Below are positions 55,043 through 63,758 of a DNA stretch of 64,000 nt, piece by piece. The notes under the pieces are model-generated. The model searched no databases and was not told where the DNA came from. It saw only the letters and a list, made by a program, of their open reading frames with translations. The DNA is from Neptunomonas antarctica. Its GTDB lineage: Bacteria > Pseudomonadota > Gammaproteobacteria > Pseudomonadales > Balneatricaceae. The position numbers were made by a program, and so were the translations under genes. Location: NCBI RefSeq assembly GCF_001305295.1, contig NZ_LJSI01000026.1, positions 1-64,000 on the forward strand, read 5' to 3'. How positions within the stretch are numbered: position 1 is the stretch's first letter; every line of letters begins with the position of its first letter.

Positions 55043-57416
55043 ACGCTTTTGTATCAATATCGAAGGCATCGTTCAGGGGGTTGGATTTCGCCCTTTTGTC
55101 TATCGGCTTGCTCAGGAAAATTCACTGCATGGCTGGGTGGCTAATCATCCTCAAGGGGTCACGATTGAAGCTCAGGGTGAGGCTTTGTTAATCCGTGACT
55201 TTCTGCAAGCGTTAAGAACAAACAAGCCACAGCGGGCTGAAATTCACACACTCAATAGCCGTGCAACTGCGTTATCAGACGACTCATGCTTTGTTATCCG
55301 AGAGAGCATTCAAAGCGAAGCTGCATCTGACAATAAATCATTAAAAAAGGCATCACCTGAAAAAGACGAATCGAGTGCGCCCCTGATAAGTGTTCCGCCA
55401 GATACCGCTCCCTGCCAGGTGTGTATCGATGAGATGTTCGATCCTGCGAATCGGCGTTATCACTATCCTTTTAGCAACTGCACTAATTGCGGACCGCGTT
55501 TCAGTATTATTGAAAGCCTGCCTTACGATAGAAAAAACACCACAATGCAGCCGTTTGCGCTCTGCAATAGCTGCCAACAAGAGTATACAAACCCTCTCGA
55601 CAGGCGTTTTCATGCAGAACCGACAGCGTGCCCGGACTGTGGTCCGCAGCTGCAACTCACTGATGTAAAAGGAGATATGATAGCCAACAATACAGATGCT
55701 CTGCAACAAACGGCTAACGCTATTCTCAACGGGCAGATAGTCGCGGTTAAAGCTGTGGGTGGTTTTCAGTTACTCGTCGATGCCACTAACCCGCACGCCG
55801 TTGAAAGACTGCGCCAAAGAAAAAACCGGCCGGAAAAACCCTTTGCTTTGATCTGTGCCGATATAAAAAGCGTGCAACAGCATTGCATCGTCTCTGAAAT
55901 AGAGAAAGTGCTACTGCTTTCTCCACAGCGTCCTATTGTGCTGCTGGCTAAAAATGAGGCAAACCAAAACGAGATAGCGATCTCTGTCGCGCCGGGCAAT
56001 AACGATCTTGGCATTATGCTGCCGGCATCGCCTTTGCACTACTTACTGATGGCGCTTTTACAGCGTCCTATTGTCGCCACCAGCGGTAATATCGTCGGCG
56101 AACCCATCTGCATCAGTAATACACAAGCATTGGCGAGGCTAGCAACGGTTGCCGATCTGTTTTTAATGCACAACCGCGCTATTGCCCGCCCACTGGATGA
56201 CTCCGTTGTCAGGGTAATGAACGGCGTGCCTGTCATGCTGCGCCGTAGTCGCGGTTATGTTCCACTGCCCTTGTCATTGTCGCTTCCGGAATCGCTGGAA
56301 TCAGTATCATTATCGCCCTTGCCTGATTTACTCGCCGTGGGTGGACAGATGAAGAGTTGCGTGGCGATCTCACATCATAATCACGTTTACCTCAGTCAGC
56401 ATCTGGGCGATCTGGACAACCGCCACACGCAACAAGCTTTTGAGGACGCCATCAGCGATTTAAGCCACATCTGCGGGATTAAGCCACAGACTATTATTCA
56501 CGACCTGCACCCCAACTATGTATCCACGCGCTGGGCGCAATCCAGTGGGAAAAAATGCCTTGCGGTACCGCATCATATCGCGCACTTTTTCTCCTGTATG
56601 GCTGAGCACCATCATCTTGGCCGCGCAGTAGGCGTCAGCTGGGACGGCTCAGGTTTCGCACACGATGGTATTCTTCGCGGAGGAGAGTTTTTCTGCTGGG
56701 ACGGTCATGCCGACATCAAACATGTCGCTTCGTTACGCACCTTTCCTTTACCGGGAGGTGAACAGGCGATCCGCGAACCGCGTCGCCAGGCGGCCGGATT
56801 GTTATATGCACTGCTGGGAGATGATTTTTTCACTGAGTCCCCGGTGCTTCGCCAACAATTCAGTACCTCTGAACGATACAACCTGCAGAGAATGCTTTCA
56901 CGACAACTGAACTCGCCTGTCTGCTCCAGTGTTGGCCGGCTGTTTGATGCGGTTGCCGCACTATCAGGCATCACAACTCATAACCATTTTGAGGGTCAGG
57001 CAGCCATGGCACTGGAAGCCTGTGCATACGACTCTAAAGCCAGCTGGCACTTCCCTTTTGAAATCATCAATAAGCAGGATAGCCTGCATCCCACACAAAT
57101 TATCGATTGGGGCCCTATGATCAGAGCATTACTGGACTGTCAGAAAACCAAAATGCCCCGCGAAGATATAGCAGCGGCCTTTCACAACACACTGGCACAG
57201 ATAATTTTAACGATTACGCAGCCGTTTGACGGCTACCCGGTGTTTCTCTCAGGCGGCGTATTCCAAAACAAACGCTTAACAGAAACCGTTACTCTGTTGT
57301 TACGCCAGCAGGGGCAGCAGGTTTATCATCATGAAGCCGTACCCGCCAATGATGGCGGCCTTGCTTTAGGTCAGATTTATTACGCACGTTGCCTGGAGAA
57401 CCCATCATGTGCTTAG
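55032..57416 (+). CDS. hypF: Carbamoyltransferase HypF
   Basis: Makes carbamoyl-adenylate and passes carbamoyl to HypE for the CN ligands. From ATG 55032 it has 794 residues. Domains: acylphosphatase (IEGIVQGVGFRPFVYRLA, residues 1-95), two zinc fingers (CQVC...CTNCG, CNSC...CPDCG), YrdC-like domain (GQIVAVKAVGGFQLLVDATN) and Kae1/TobZ-like domain (VPHHIAHFFSCMAEHH, GVSWDGSGFAHDG, FLSGGVFQNKRL). A longer frame from 54960 lies in hypA and lacks family resemblance. Overlaps hypA and hypC. Confidence 0.95.
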   Translation: MAIERFCINIEGIVQGVGFRPFVYRLAQENSLHGWVANHPQGVTIEAQGEALLIRDFLQALRTNKPQRAEIHTLNSRATALSDDSCFVIRESIQSEAASDNKSLKKASPEKDESSAPLISVPPDTAPCQVCIDEMFDPANRRYHYPFSNCTNCGPRFSIIESLPYDRKNTTMQPFALCNSCQQEYTNPLDRRFHAEPTACPDCGPQLQLTDVKGDMIANNTDALQQTANAILNGQIVAVKAVGGFQLLVDATNPHAVERLRQRKNRPEKPFALICADIKSVQQHCIVSEIEKVLLLSPQRPIVLLAKNEANQNEIAISVAPGNNDLGIMLPASPLHYLLMALLQRPIVATSGNIVGEPICISNTQALARLATVADLFLMHNRAIARPLDDSVVRVMNGVPVMLRRSRGYVPLPLSLSLPESLESVSLSPLPDLLAVGGQMKSCVAISHHNHVYLSQHLGDLDNRHTQQAFEDAISDLSHICGIKPQTIIHDLHPNYVSTRWAQSSGKKCLAVPHHIAHFFSCMAEHHHLGRAVGVSWDGSGFAHDGILRGGEFFCWDGHADIKHVASLRTFPLPGGEQAIREPRRQAAGLLYALLGDDFFTESPVLRQQFSTSERYNLQRMLSRQLNSPVCSSVGRLFDAVAALSGITTHNHFEGQAAMALEACAYDSKASWHFPFEIINKQDSLHPTQIIDWGPMIRALLDCQKTKMPREDIAAAFHNTLAQIILTITQPFDGYPVFLSGGVFQNKRLTETVTLLLRQQGQQVYHHEAVPANDGGLALGQIYYARCLENPSCA

Positions 57417-57646
57417 CCATTCCGGGAAAAATAGAAGATATTCTTAACGCTCTGCCTATGGAACGAACCGGTACAGTTAGTTTTGGCGGCATCCGCAAGG
57501 AGATTAATCTGGCTTTTGTTCCGGAAGCGGACCCGGGTGACTACGTCATTGTGCATGCAGGCTTCGCCATCAGTAAAATCAATGCGACGGAAGCGCGTAG
57601 AATCTTCGACCTATTGGCTTGCGATGAAACCGATGCGCCCTGCTGA
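57407..57646 (+). CDS. hypC: Hydrogenase chaperone HypC
   Basis: A 79-residue HypC: MCLAIPGKIEDIL with the essential Cys2 after Met, then VSFGGIRKEINLAFV and GDYVIVHAGFAISKINATEA. Binds the large subunit and carries the Fe(CN)2CO group with HypD. The start at 57407 is set by the conserved MC(L/A)IPG. Overlaps hypF by 10 bases. Confidence 0.95.
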   Translation: MCLAIPGKIEDILNALPMERTGTVSFGGIRKEINLAFVPEADPGDYVIVHAGFAISKINATEARRIFDLLACDETDAPC

Positions 57647-57671
57647 GGCTCTCGGTTGAGGATAAGTTTTT

Positions 57672-58871
57672 ATGAAATATATGCACGAATACCGGCAGGC
57701 CGTCACCATTAGGCAACTCGCTGACAAAATTGCTGCTGTTACCCGCCAACACTGGACCATCATGGAGGTCTGCGGCGGCCAAACCCATGCCATTGTTAAG
57801 TACGGCCTGCAGCAATTTTTACCCGCACAAATTGAACTGGTTCACGGCCCCGGCTGTCCTGTGTGTGTCACCTCAATAGATATCATCGACAAAGCTATCG
57901 ACATTGCCGCACGTCCCAACGTTATATTTTGCTCATTCGGCGACATGCTTCGGGTTCCGGGTAGTGAAAAAGATTTACAGTCGGTTAAGGCACTCGGTGG
58001 CGATATCCGCATTGTCTACTCTCCCATGGATGCTCTGACACTCGCCCAACACCATCCTGATAAAGAGGTCGTATTTCTCGCTATCGGCTTTGAAACGACA
58101 GCACCCGCCAATGCAATGGCCGCTTATCAGGCACGTAAAAAAGGGATCAATAATTTCTCGCTGCTGACTTCTCAGTTTTTAGTGCCGCCTGCCATCGAGG
58201 CCATGTGCCAGTCACCGCAATCAAGGATCCAGGGGTTTCTCGCTGCCGGTCATGTTTGTGCCATCACGGGATATGAAAGCTACCCTAAGCTAGCAGAAAA
58301 GTATGGCGTTCCTATCGTCGTCACCGGGTTCGAACCGTTGGATATTCTGCAAGGTATCTTCCTCTGTATACAACAGCTGGAACAAGGTCGATCAGAAGTA
58401 GAAAATCAGTACAGCCGTGTTGTCAGACAACAGGGAAACTTGCCAGCGCAACAGATGATAAACGAGGTATTTGAGTGTCAGTCCCAAAGTTGGCGAGGTA
58501 TCGGGCACATAGAACAGAGCGGGCTAAAGCTCAGTGAAGCATTCAGGCCTTTTGATGCTGAACAAAAATTTGGTTTACGCGATAAGGTCTCATCAGCCAA
58601 CAATAAATATGATACGGCTGGCTGCATCAGCGGCGACATCATGCAGGGATTAAAAAAGCCCTGTGACTGTATTCATTTCGGTAAACAATGCCGTCCGGAA
58701 TCTCCGATCGGCGCTCCCATGGTTTCATCAGAAGGTGCTTGCGCCGCCTATTATCGTTATGCCACTTTTAATGAGAGTGACACTTTTAATAAGAACGCTG
58801 CTTTTAATAAGAGCGACACTTTTAATAAGAGCACCACTTCAGAGAAAACCACCACAAGGCGTGATCAATGA
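57672..58871 (+). CDS. hypD: Hydrogenase iron-assembly protein HypD
   Basis: The 399-residue scaffold where iron receives CN and CO. It has [40 protein letters not shown] and the C-terminal [4Fe-4S] site [33 protein letters not shown]. HypD is normally about 370 residues; here the last ~35 residues are a repeat tail ([17 protein letters not shown]). The tail arises from 18-bp DNA repeats at 58768-58850. The gene overlaps hypE by 4 bases. Confidence 0.95.
   Translation: MKYMHEYRQAVTIRQLADKIAAVTRQHWTIMEVCGGQTHAIVKYGLQQFLPAQIELVHGPGCPVCVTSIDIIDKAIDIAARPNVIFCSFGDMLRVPGSEKDLQSVKALGGDIRIVYSPMDALTLAQHHPDKEVVFLAIGFETTAPANAMAAYQARKKGINNFSLLTSQFLVPPAIEAMCQSPQSRIQGFLAAGHVCAITGYESYPKLAEKYGVPIVVTGFEPLDILQGIFLCIQQLEQGRSEVENQYSRVVRQQGNLPAQQMINEVFECQSQSWRGIGHIEQSGLKLSEAFRPFDAEQKFGLRDKVSSANNKYDTAGCISGDIMQGLKKPCDCIHFGKQCRPESPIGAPMVSSEGACAAYYRYATFNESDTFNKNAAFNKSDTFNKSTTSEKTTTRRDQ
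58765..58850 (+). repeat. In-frame 18-bp tandem repeat in hypD
   Basis: Four imperfect copies of CTTTTAATAAGAGCGACA encode TFN(E/K)(S/N)(D/A)(T/A). The unit is a multiple of three, so copy number changes keep the frame. It adds an extension beyond the conserved HypD end. Confidence 0.85.
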
Positions 58872-59926
58872 CAAAAGAACAGATTGATATTAATCCGACA
58901 TGCCCGCTACCTTTCTCTGATAATGAACGCATTTTACTAGGTCATGGCAGCGGCGGCCAACTCAGCCATCAGCTGCTAACCGAGCTGATTTATCCCTATT
59001 TTGATAATCCTATGCTGGCGACAGGCCACGACAGCGCCTTACTCAGCATAGGCGAACAACGGCTGGCATTCACAACCGATTCGTTCGTCGTCAGCCCGTT
59101 GTTTTTCCCCGGCGGCGATATCGGAAAACTGGCGGTATACGGAACCGTAAATGATCTGGCGATGAGCGGTGCAAAGGCTCTGTACCTCAGCTGCAGTCTG
59201 ATTCTTGAAGAAGGCTTCCCCATGAACACCCTCTCAAAAGTGTTGGCATCCATGAGCCAGGCCGCCAAAGAAACCGGCATACAACTGGTAACAGGCGACA
59301 CCAAAGTTGTTGAAAAAGGCAAAGGAGATGGCGTTTATATCAACACAGCCGGTATCGGCGTTGTACCGCACGATGTATACATCGCTCCACAACATATCCA
59401 ACAGGGTGATGTGATTATCCTCTCCGGTGACATCGGCCGACATGGCATGGCCGTTATGGCGATGCGTGAAGGGCTCGAATTTGATAACCCGTTAAACAGC
59501 GACTGCGCCGCCCTCTCTGATCCCATTCACACCTTGCTGAACGAAGGCATTGCCATTCATTGCCTGCGTGATCTGACCCGTGGAGGATTAGCAACAGCAC
59601 TGGTCGAACTGGCAGAAACAGCAGAAAAAACTTTCATCGTAGAAGAAACGGCTATTCCCGTCAGTGAGGCAGTCACCGGTGCCTGTGAAATGCTGGGACT
59701 CGACCCCTGCTACGTAGCCAACGAAGGACGTTTTATTGCGTTTATACCCGCCGCTCAAGCAGAAACTGCACTAACACTACTACGTGATCACAGCGTAAGC
59801 GCAACCAGTTGCATTATAGGCAGAGTAGACGAGGATAATAAATCTCAGGTGATCTACAAAACGACCACGGGTAGTGAGCGCTTAATGCAACGGCTACCCG
59901 GTGAGCAACTACCCAGAATTTGCTAG
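58868..59926 (+). CDS. hypE: Carbamoyl dehydratase HypE
   Basis: A 352-residue PurM/AIRS-fold enzyme that turns the carbamoyl group into a thiocyanate on its C-terminal Cys. It has [33 protein letters not shown]-type loop ([14 protein letters not shown]), [18 protein letters not shown] and the terminal PRIC, with Cys as the last residue, as required. Last gene of the hydrogenase operon. Confidence 0.95.
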   Translation: MTKEQIDINPTCPLPFSDNERILLGHGSGGQLSHQLLTELIYPYFDNPMLATGHDSALLSIGEQRLAFTTDSFVVSPLFFPGGDIGKLAVYGTVNDLAMSGAKALYLSCSLILEEGFPMNTLSKVLASMSQAAKETGIQLVTGDTKVVEKGKGDGVYINTAGIGVVPHDVYIAPQHIQQGDVIILSGDIGRHGMAVMAMREGLEFDNPLNSDCAALSDPIHTLLNEGIAIHCLRDLTRGGLATALVELAETAEKTFIVEETAIPVSEAVTGACEMLGLDPCYVANEGRFIAFIPAAQAETALTLLRDHSVSATSCIIGRVDEDNKSQVIYKTTTGSERLMQRLPGEQLPRIC

Positions 59927-59944
59927 GAGCTTTTCAAATAGAAT

Positions 59945-60100
59945 TCAATCAATCGCTAATTGATACGTTTGCCAATGCGTTTTAGTCGCCAGCTTGTCAT
60001 ACACTGAGCGTGCCCGATAATTATTCTCAGCGGTGATCCATCTTACCAATGGCCAACCGTAAAAAGCTGACCAGTCCCACAGCCACGGAAGTACGCTTAT
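59945..60100 (-). pseudogene. GNAT acetyltransferase C-terminal fragment
   Basis: The minus-strand frame ends in GWPLVRWITAENNYRARSVYDKLATKTHWQTYQLAI, the C-terminus of a GNAT enzyme (xRWITAxxNxxARxLYDKLA...TYxL). The rest of the frame upstream does not match the family. A dead cassette-like fragment on the same strand as the Coa1-domain gene. Confidence 0.6.
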
Positions 60101-60552
60101 CAATGATGACGAAGAATAGCGGATCATCTGCGCAGCAGCTCTCTGACAGCCACTGATTAAAGCTCTCGAAACGTTTAACGGGCCGTACGCAACGAGGTGA
60201 GCTAAAAGTCTAACGGGCGCATGCAGCCCGTCTTTTGAATAGAACAGCCACAGGTTAACCGATAAATGTCTCGGCTTTGGCTTCCTGCATCGCTCTATCT
60301 CCTGCATCCTTGCCGTCGTAGTGCCCCTGATATGACTGAAGGACAGTAATCAGGCAGCGGATAACTCCGCAGTAAGAGAGCCTCTATGTGCCCGAAGAAG
60401 TGCCGTGGTATGTTTGCTGTAAGTGAACTTAACAGCCGACAAAGACAGATGAAGTAAACGACCTTGCTGATGGTTTTATGATTGGCCGCTGATGCGGCCG
60501 ATAAGAGTTACTTTGGCCTATTCACTTGAGAAGGCTCATATATGTCAGGTAT
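60101..60552. other. Remnant region with a terminator-like hairpin
   Basis: No gene. ACGGGC (60213-60218) pairs with GCCCGT (60226-60231), flanked by AAAAG and CTTTT at 60204-60236, a bidirectional terminator-like hairpin. A sequence at about 60428-60434 (ACTTAAC; GTTAAGT on the minus strand) fits an integron core site but lacks a partner. Confidence 0.45.
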
Positions 60553-61167
60553 TTATTCTACCGGAGATACAACCTGTATTTTTTTATCTGTCTCAGGGAT
60601 ATGAACAATTACGTTATATAATGACCATGCTTCCATTTCTTTATATGCCTGAACATAAACATCTGCTTCTCTTTTAGGCCCCGAAATAGAATATTGTAAT
60701 GATGCCTCTCCTCTAGTTCCTGAAGTCTGAATACTCCCCATAACAAAGTAACCTGCTTCAATTGGTTCGCCGACAACCTCAATGACCTCTGTATTTTGAG
60801 ATATCGTAACCATTGATTGATCAAAGACTTCACCTTTAAGCATGCTTCCGAGGAGTGTGAAAAGTAAGGGAAAAACAACAAATAATAAGATTAAGCCTGC
60901 ATTACGCCATTTTCTTTGCGTTTGTTTAAAATGCTCAATATCTCTCCATGTTCTATTTTTCCATGCCCATTCGTTGCCTTTGGCACCAAGCATAAAAAAC
61001 ATTACGATATTAACCAAAGGAACAAACATTAAAAAAGCTATATAAGTGCTATTGCCTATTCCCCAGATCCAATTAAGCAGAAATGCTCCCCAATTCCATC
61101 CCTTTAGTTCAGGAGGTACGACAGAGTCTTTTCCTAAACCTGAAATATACTCTTGTTCTTGATTCAT
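60553..61167 (-). CDS. Coa1-domain membrane protein
   Basis: A 204-residue protein. Residues ~25-115 hold two or three helices (GAFLLNWIWGI; IAFLMFVPLVNIVMFFML; GLILLFVVFPLLFTLLG). Residues ~130-200 match the Coa1 cytochrome oxidase assembly-factor domain (VVGEPIEAGYFVMGSIQTSGTRGEASLQYSISGPKREADVYVQA). Bacterial Coa1-domain proteins have no known role and are frequent in mobile genes. Its start is 32 bp from a GTTAGGC core site, and a truncated integron integrase lies beyond that, so it looks like the first cassette of an integron. Confidence 0.8.
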   Translation of the reverse strand: MNQEQEYISGLGKDSVVPPELKGWNWGAFLLNWIWGIGNSTYIAFLMFVPLVNIVMFFMLGAKGNEWAWKNRTWRDIEHFKQTQRKWRNAGLILLFVVFPLLFTLLGSMLKGEVFDQSMVTISQNTEVIEVVGEPIEAGYFVMGSIQTSGTRGEASLQYSISGPKREADVYVQAYKEMEAWSLYNVIVHIPETDKKIQVVSPVE

Positions 61168-61198
61168 ACTTTAAATTTGCTCCAATCCTTGGCTAAAT

Positions 61199-61205
61199 GC
61201 CTAAC
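61199..61205 (-). other. Integron core site, candidate attI/cassette junction
   Basis: GTTAGGC on the minus strand, preceded by TTCATAAAAGACT, resembles the attI end AAAACAAAGTTAGGC. It lies between the intI fragment and the Coa1-domain gene, as in an intact integron. By eye only. Confidence 0.5.
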
Positions 61206-61401
61206 AGTCTTTTATGAAGAACGCGTCCTGATAATTCCGCGAATTATTTAGAATTAACTCTAATTACTTGATATTTATAAAGAATAAAATGAACAGAACT
61301 ACCGACAAAAATTAACAGGGAAAGAATAAGCGAAATTTTGATTGATTTTCTTAAGAAAAATATTGCTGTATAAATAAACAGCTTTTGACAAATAACTGCC
61401 C

Positions 61402-61506
61402 ATGACTCACTCCCCATTCCTTTGGTCTATTCGCGAGTATAGGCTGGTTAGGCGCTATAGTCGTGAAACCATAGCGGCATATTTATACTGGATCAAGCTC
61501 TTCTAG
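61402..61506 (+). pseudogene. Integron integrase (IntI) N-terminal fragment
   Basis: ATG then 34 codons: MTHSPFLWSIREYRLVRRY, then SRETIAAYLYWIKLF, and a TAG. This is the N-terminus of integron integrases (SxFLxSxRExxxxxxYxxxTxxAYLxWIxxFI). No downstream frame continues the protein. It faces away from the Coa1-domain gene, as intI does from its cassettes. Confidence 0.65.
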
Positions 61507-61777
61507 TCGCAAAGCGACCCGTAGTTCCTTTAGGTACAGGCCCTATGCCCATACGTTTATTTTTACATTTGTCATTTATTAAACAGCATCATTGACTACC
61601 TATTAAATAGACAAAGGAATTATGCTCAATGACGGAGACTCTCCGCTTCATCTGCATAATCTTTTCTATTTAAAATAAATTCGTCATCGCTCCCTTCGTG
61701 AAACCGTATACTCTATTCGTATCATCACGCCTCTCTGCTGTAAGTTGCTGTATAAATTTTAACAAAAGGAATTGAAT
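61507..61777. other. Non-coding stretch before the Sel1 gene
   Basis: No gene or remaining intI sequence is seen. The ribosome-binding site AAAAGGA is at its end. Confidence 0.4.
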
Positions 61778-62788
61778 ATGCCCCCCTCTCGCCTACTTAG
61801 CATCGCGTCATTTCTGCTGATTATTACCACTGCGCCACTGATTCACGCAGCGGATTTACAGAAAGGACTCACCGCCGCACAACATGGTGACTTTGCTACA
61901 GCTCTGGCAAAATGGACACCGCTTGCCGAGCAAGGGCATGCAAAAGCTCAATATAGTCTCGGAGTGATGTACGGTAAGGGGCAAGGTGTCCCGCAAGATT
62001 ATAATGCTGCGCTGAAATGGTTTACCGCCGCCGCCGAGCAAGGGCACGCCAACTCTCAATATAGTCTCGGGTCGATGTACCAGAGAGGCTATGGTGTTCC
62101 GAAGGATTATAGCGCCACACTGAAATGGTTTACTGTCGCCGCCGAGCAAGGGCATGCAAGTGCTCAATATAACATTGGGGTGATGTATAACAACGCTCAG
62201 GATTATAATGCTGCTCTGAAATGGTATAAAGCCGCCGCCGAGCAAGGGCATGCAAATGCGCAATATAATCTTGGGGTGATGTATGACAACGGTGACGGTA
62301 TTTCGCAGGATTATAATGCTGCGCTGAAATGGTATAGAGCCGCCGCCGAGCAGGGAGATGCAGACGCGCAATCTAATCTTGGGATGATGTACTACAAGGG
62401 TTACGGTGTTCCGCAAAATTATAACGTCGCGCTGAAATGGTATAGAGCCGCCGCCGAGCAAAATGAGGTACATGCTCAAGCTATGCTCGGGGTGATGTAT
62501 AGCAACGGCCAAGGTGTTTTGCAGGATTATAACATCGCACGGAACTGGTTTTCCCACGCGGCGAAGCAAGGAGAGGCCGGTGCTCAATATAACCTCGGGT
62601 TGATGTACGCCAATGGCTACGGTGTCTCGCCGGATTATGTTCAAGCGTATATGTGGTTCAATCTTGCTGCCTCAGATGGGCATCAGCAGGCGGCCCATAA
62701 CGTAGATATTATGAGCAATAAGATGACGGCCTCGCAGATCCAAGAAGCACAATCGCTGTCACGGGAGAGGGCGGCCGAGCACGGATAG
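61778..62788 (+). CDS. Sel1-repeat (TPR-like) periplasmic protein
   Basis: About 336 residues. A signal peptide (MPPSRLLSIASFLLIITTAPLIHA) is followed by about eight Sel1 repeats of 36 residues (AAEQGHANAQYNLGVMYDNGDGISQDYNAALKWY). ATG 61778 has AAAAGGA 8 bases upstream; the TTG at 61772 is rejected. Sel1 proteins act as periplasmic scaffolds or host-interaction factors. The DNA repeats at 108-bp intervals are very alike (GCCGCCGCCGAGCAAGGGCA), so copy number could vary by recombination. One repeat lacks 12 bases near 62190. Confidence 0.88.
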   Translation: MPPSRLLSIASFLLIITTAPLIHAADLQKGLTAAQHGDFATALAKWTPLAEQGHAKAQYSLGVMYGKGQGVPQDYNAALKWFTAAAEQGHANSQYSLGSMYQRGYGVPKDYSATLKWFTVAAEQGHASAQYNIGVMYNNAQDYNAALKWYKAAAEQGHANAQYNLGVMYDNGDGISQDYNAALKWYRAAAEQGDADAQSNLGMMYYKGYGVPQNYNVALKWYRAAAEQNEVHAQAMLGVMYSNGQGVLQDYNIARNWFSHAAKQGEAGAQYNLGLMYANGYGVSPDYVQAYMWFNLAASDGHQQAAHNVDIMSNKMTASQIQEAQSLSRERAAEHG

Positions 62789-63079
62789 GGCCTGCCCGAT
62801 ATTGTAAAAATTAATAGTAGATATATGCGGTCAAGATGGCTGTTATCGAGCGGCCATCAGCGCAGATTTAAGTAATAAAGGGGCTTGCAGTGTGATAGTC
62901 AGCCACAACAATCCTTCAGAAAAGTGTGAGAATATAATCAGGTAATGATAGAGGGGTATCATGGTTTCTGAAGAGAAAAGGAGCTAACGCAAAAGGTCCA
63001 TATTCTCCTAACTTTAGGATTGCTCTCTATGAAATATCAGCTTTTCAAAACCACTCAGTATATTAGGGGCTGGATTAAC
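62789..63079. other. Non-coding region before the nasA duplicate
   Basis: No gene or clear element is seen. Confidence 0.3.
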
Positions 63080-63612
63080 ATGCACTGGAGTGATGCGTAG
63101 TCGGCTTTATCGACAATCAATTGCACATAGTCCTTCTCAGTGGACCTGAACTACCTGAATATGACAAATCCTGGCTAGGTGGCCAAATAGGTGATGTGTT
63201 CCCGACGGATCAGGATCGTTTACGCTTACTCTCGGGGTTCCCTGCCGACCCGTCAATGCAAACAGGAAAAACCATTTGTTCTTGTTATCAGGTAGGCGAA
63301 CAAACCATTATCAATGCACTACAAAATGGCGACGCCTGTAGTGTTGAAAGATTAGGAGCGACGCTGAAATGTGGCAGCAATTGTGGCTCGTGTATTCCCG
63401 AGTTACGGGCGCTGGTAAATGATCACAGTTGTGAATCTGCTTCAATTGAAACTGATAATGCCGCCTAATCAGGTTGCATTATCAACATGATAGATTCGGT
63501 TCTGCTTTGAGACCCATCGACCCAAAGAGAGATCAAGGTGCGCATTCATGTAGGGTTAGGAGGTAGCCCCTCCACTAAAAAGCCGAACCTACATACGCCT
63601 ATTAGTCTGGGT
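63080..63612 (+). pseudogene. Truncated duplicate of the nasA 3' end and flank
   Basis: Bases 63080-63098 match 48445-48463. After an internal deletion, 63102-63612 match 48777 to about 49307, including the stop, the terminator (second arm mutated) and flanking DNA. It encodes a 115-residue frame from 63121 with the BFD-like [2Fe-2S] domain intact (ICSCYQVGEQTI...KCGSNCGSC). There is no visible ribosome-binding site, and TTG would be the start. Base changes are often silent or conservative, so selection on the domain cannot be excluded. Confidence 0.85.
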
Positions 63613-63655
63613 ACAGACTTCTTGCTCAACAGGAGGAGTCCATATACAAAGGGAA

Positions 63656-63750
63656 CAATAACGCTTTGCTGAGCGGAAAAGAACGGTTGGATATAATCGC
63701 GAAGCGATGGCCAACTGTTATTTTTCTGTTTAAGCAACTTGTTATGCGGC
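63656..63750 (-). repeat. Integron attC-like recombination site
   Basis: On the minus strand: GCATAAC-AA-GTTGCTTAA...CAGCAAA-GCGTTAT, an imperfect palindrome of ~92 bases. The outer arms ATAAC/GTTAT and the inner TTGCT/AGCAA pair. Further in, CAGTTGG/CCAACCG and the ATCGC/GCGAT hairpin pair too. This is the R"-L"-L'-R' layout of attC sites. The stop of the cassette-like gene lies just upstream. Confidence 0.75.
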
Positions 63751-63758
63751 TTTTCAAT

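Noticed and set aside
58765-58850. Repeat as a CRISPR array
   Set aside because: Units are 18 bp, contiguous and coding, without spacers. No other CRISPR-like array or cas gene was seen in the window.
61441-61455. GTTAGGC inside the intI fragment as an integron core site
   Set aside because: It encodes the conserved residues of the integrase frame and has no attC-like partner at a suitable distance.
61856-62644. A 262-residue minus-strand frame
   Set aside because: It is the antisense shadow of the Sel1 repeats and has the same repeat period; no start signal.
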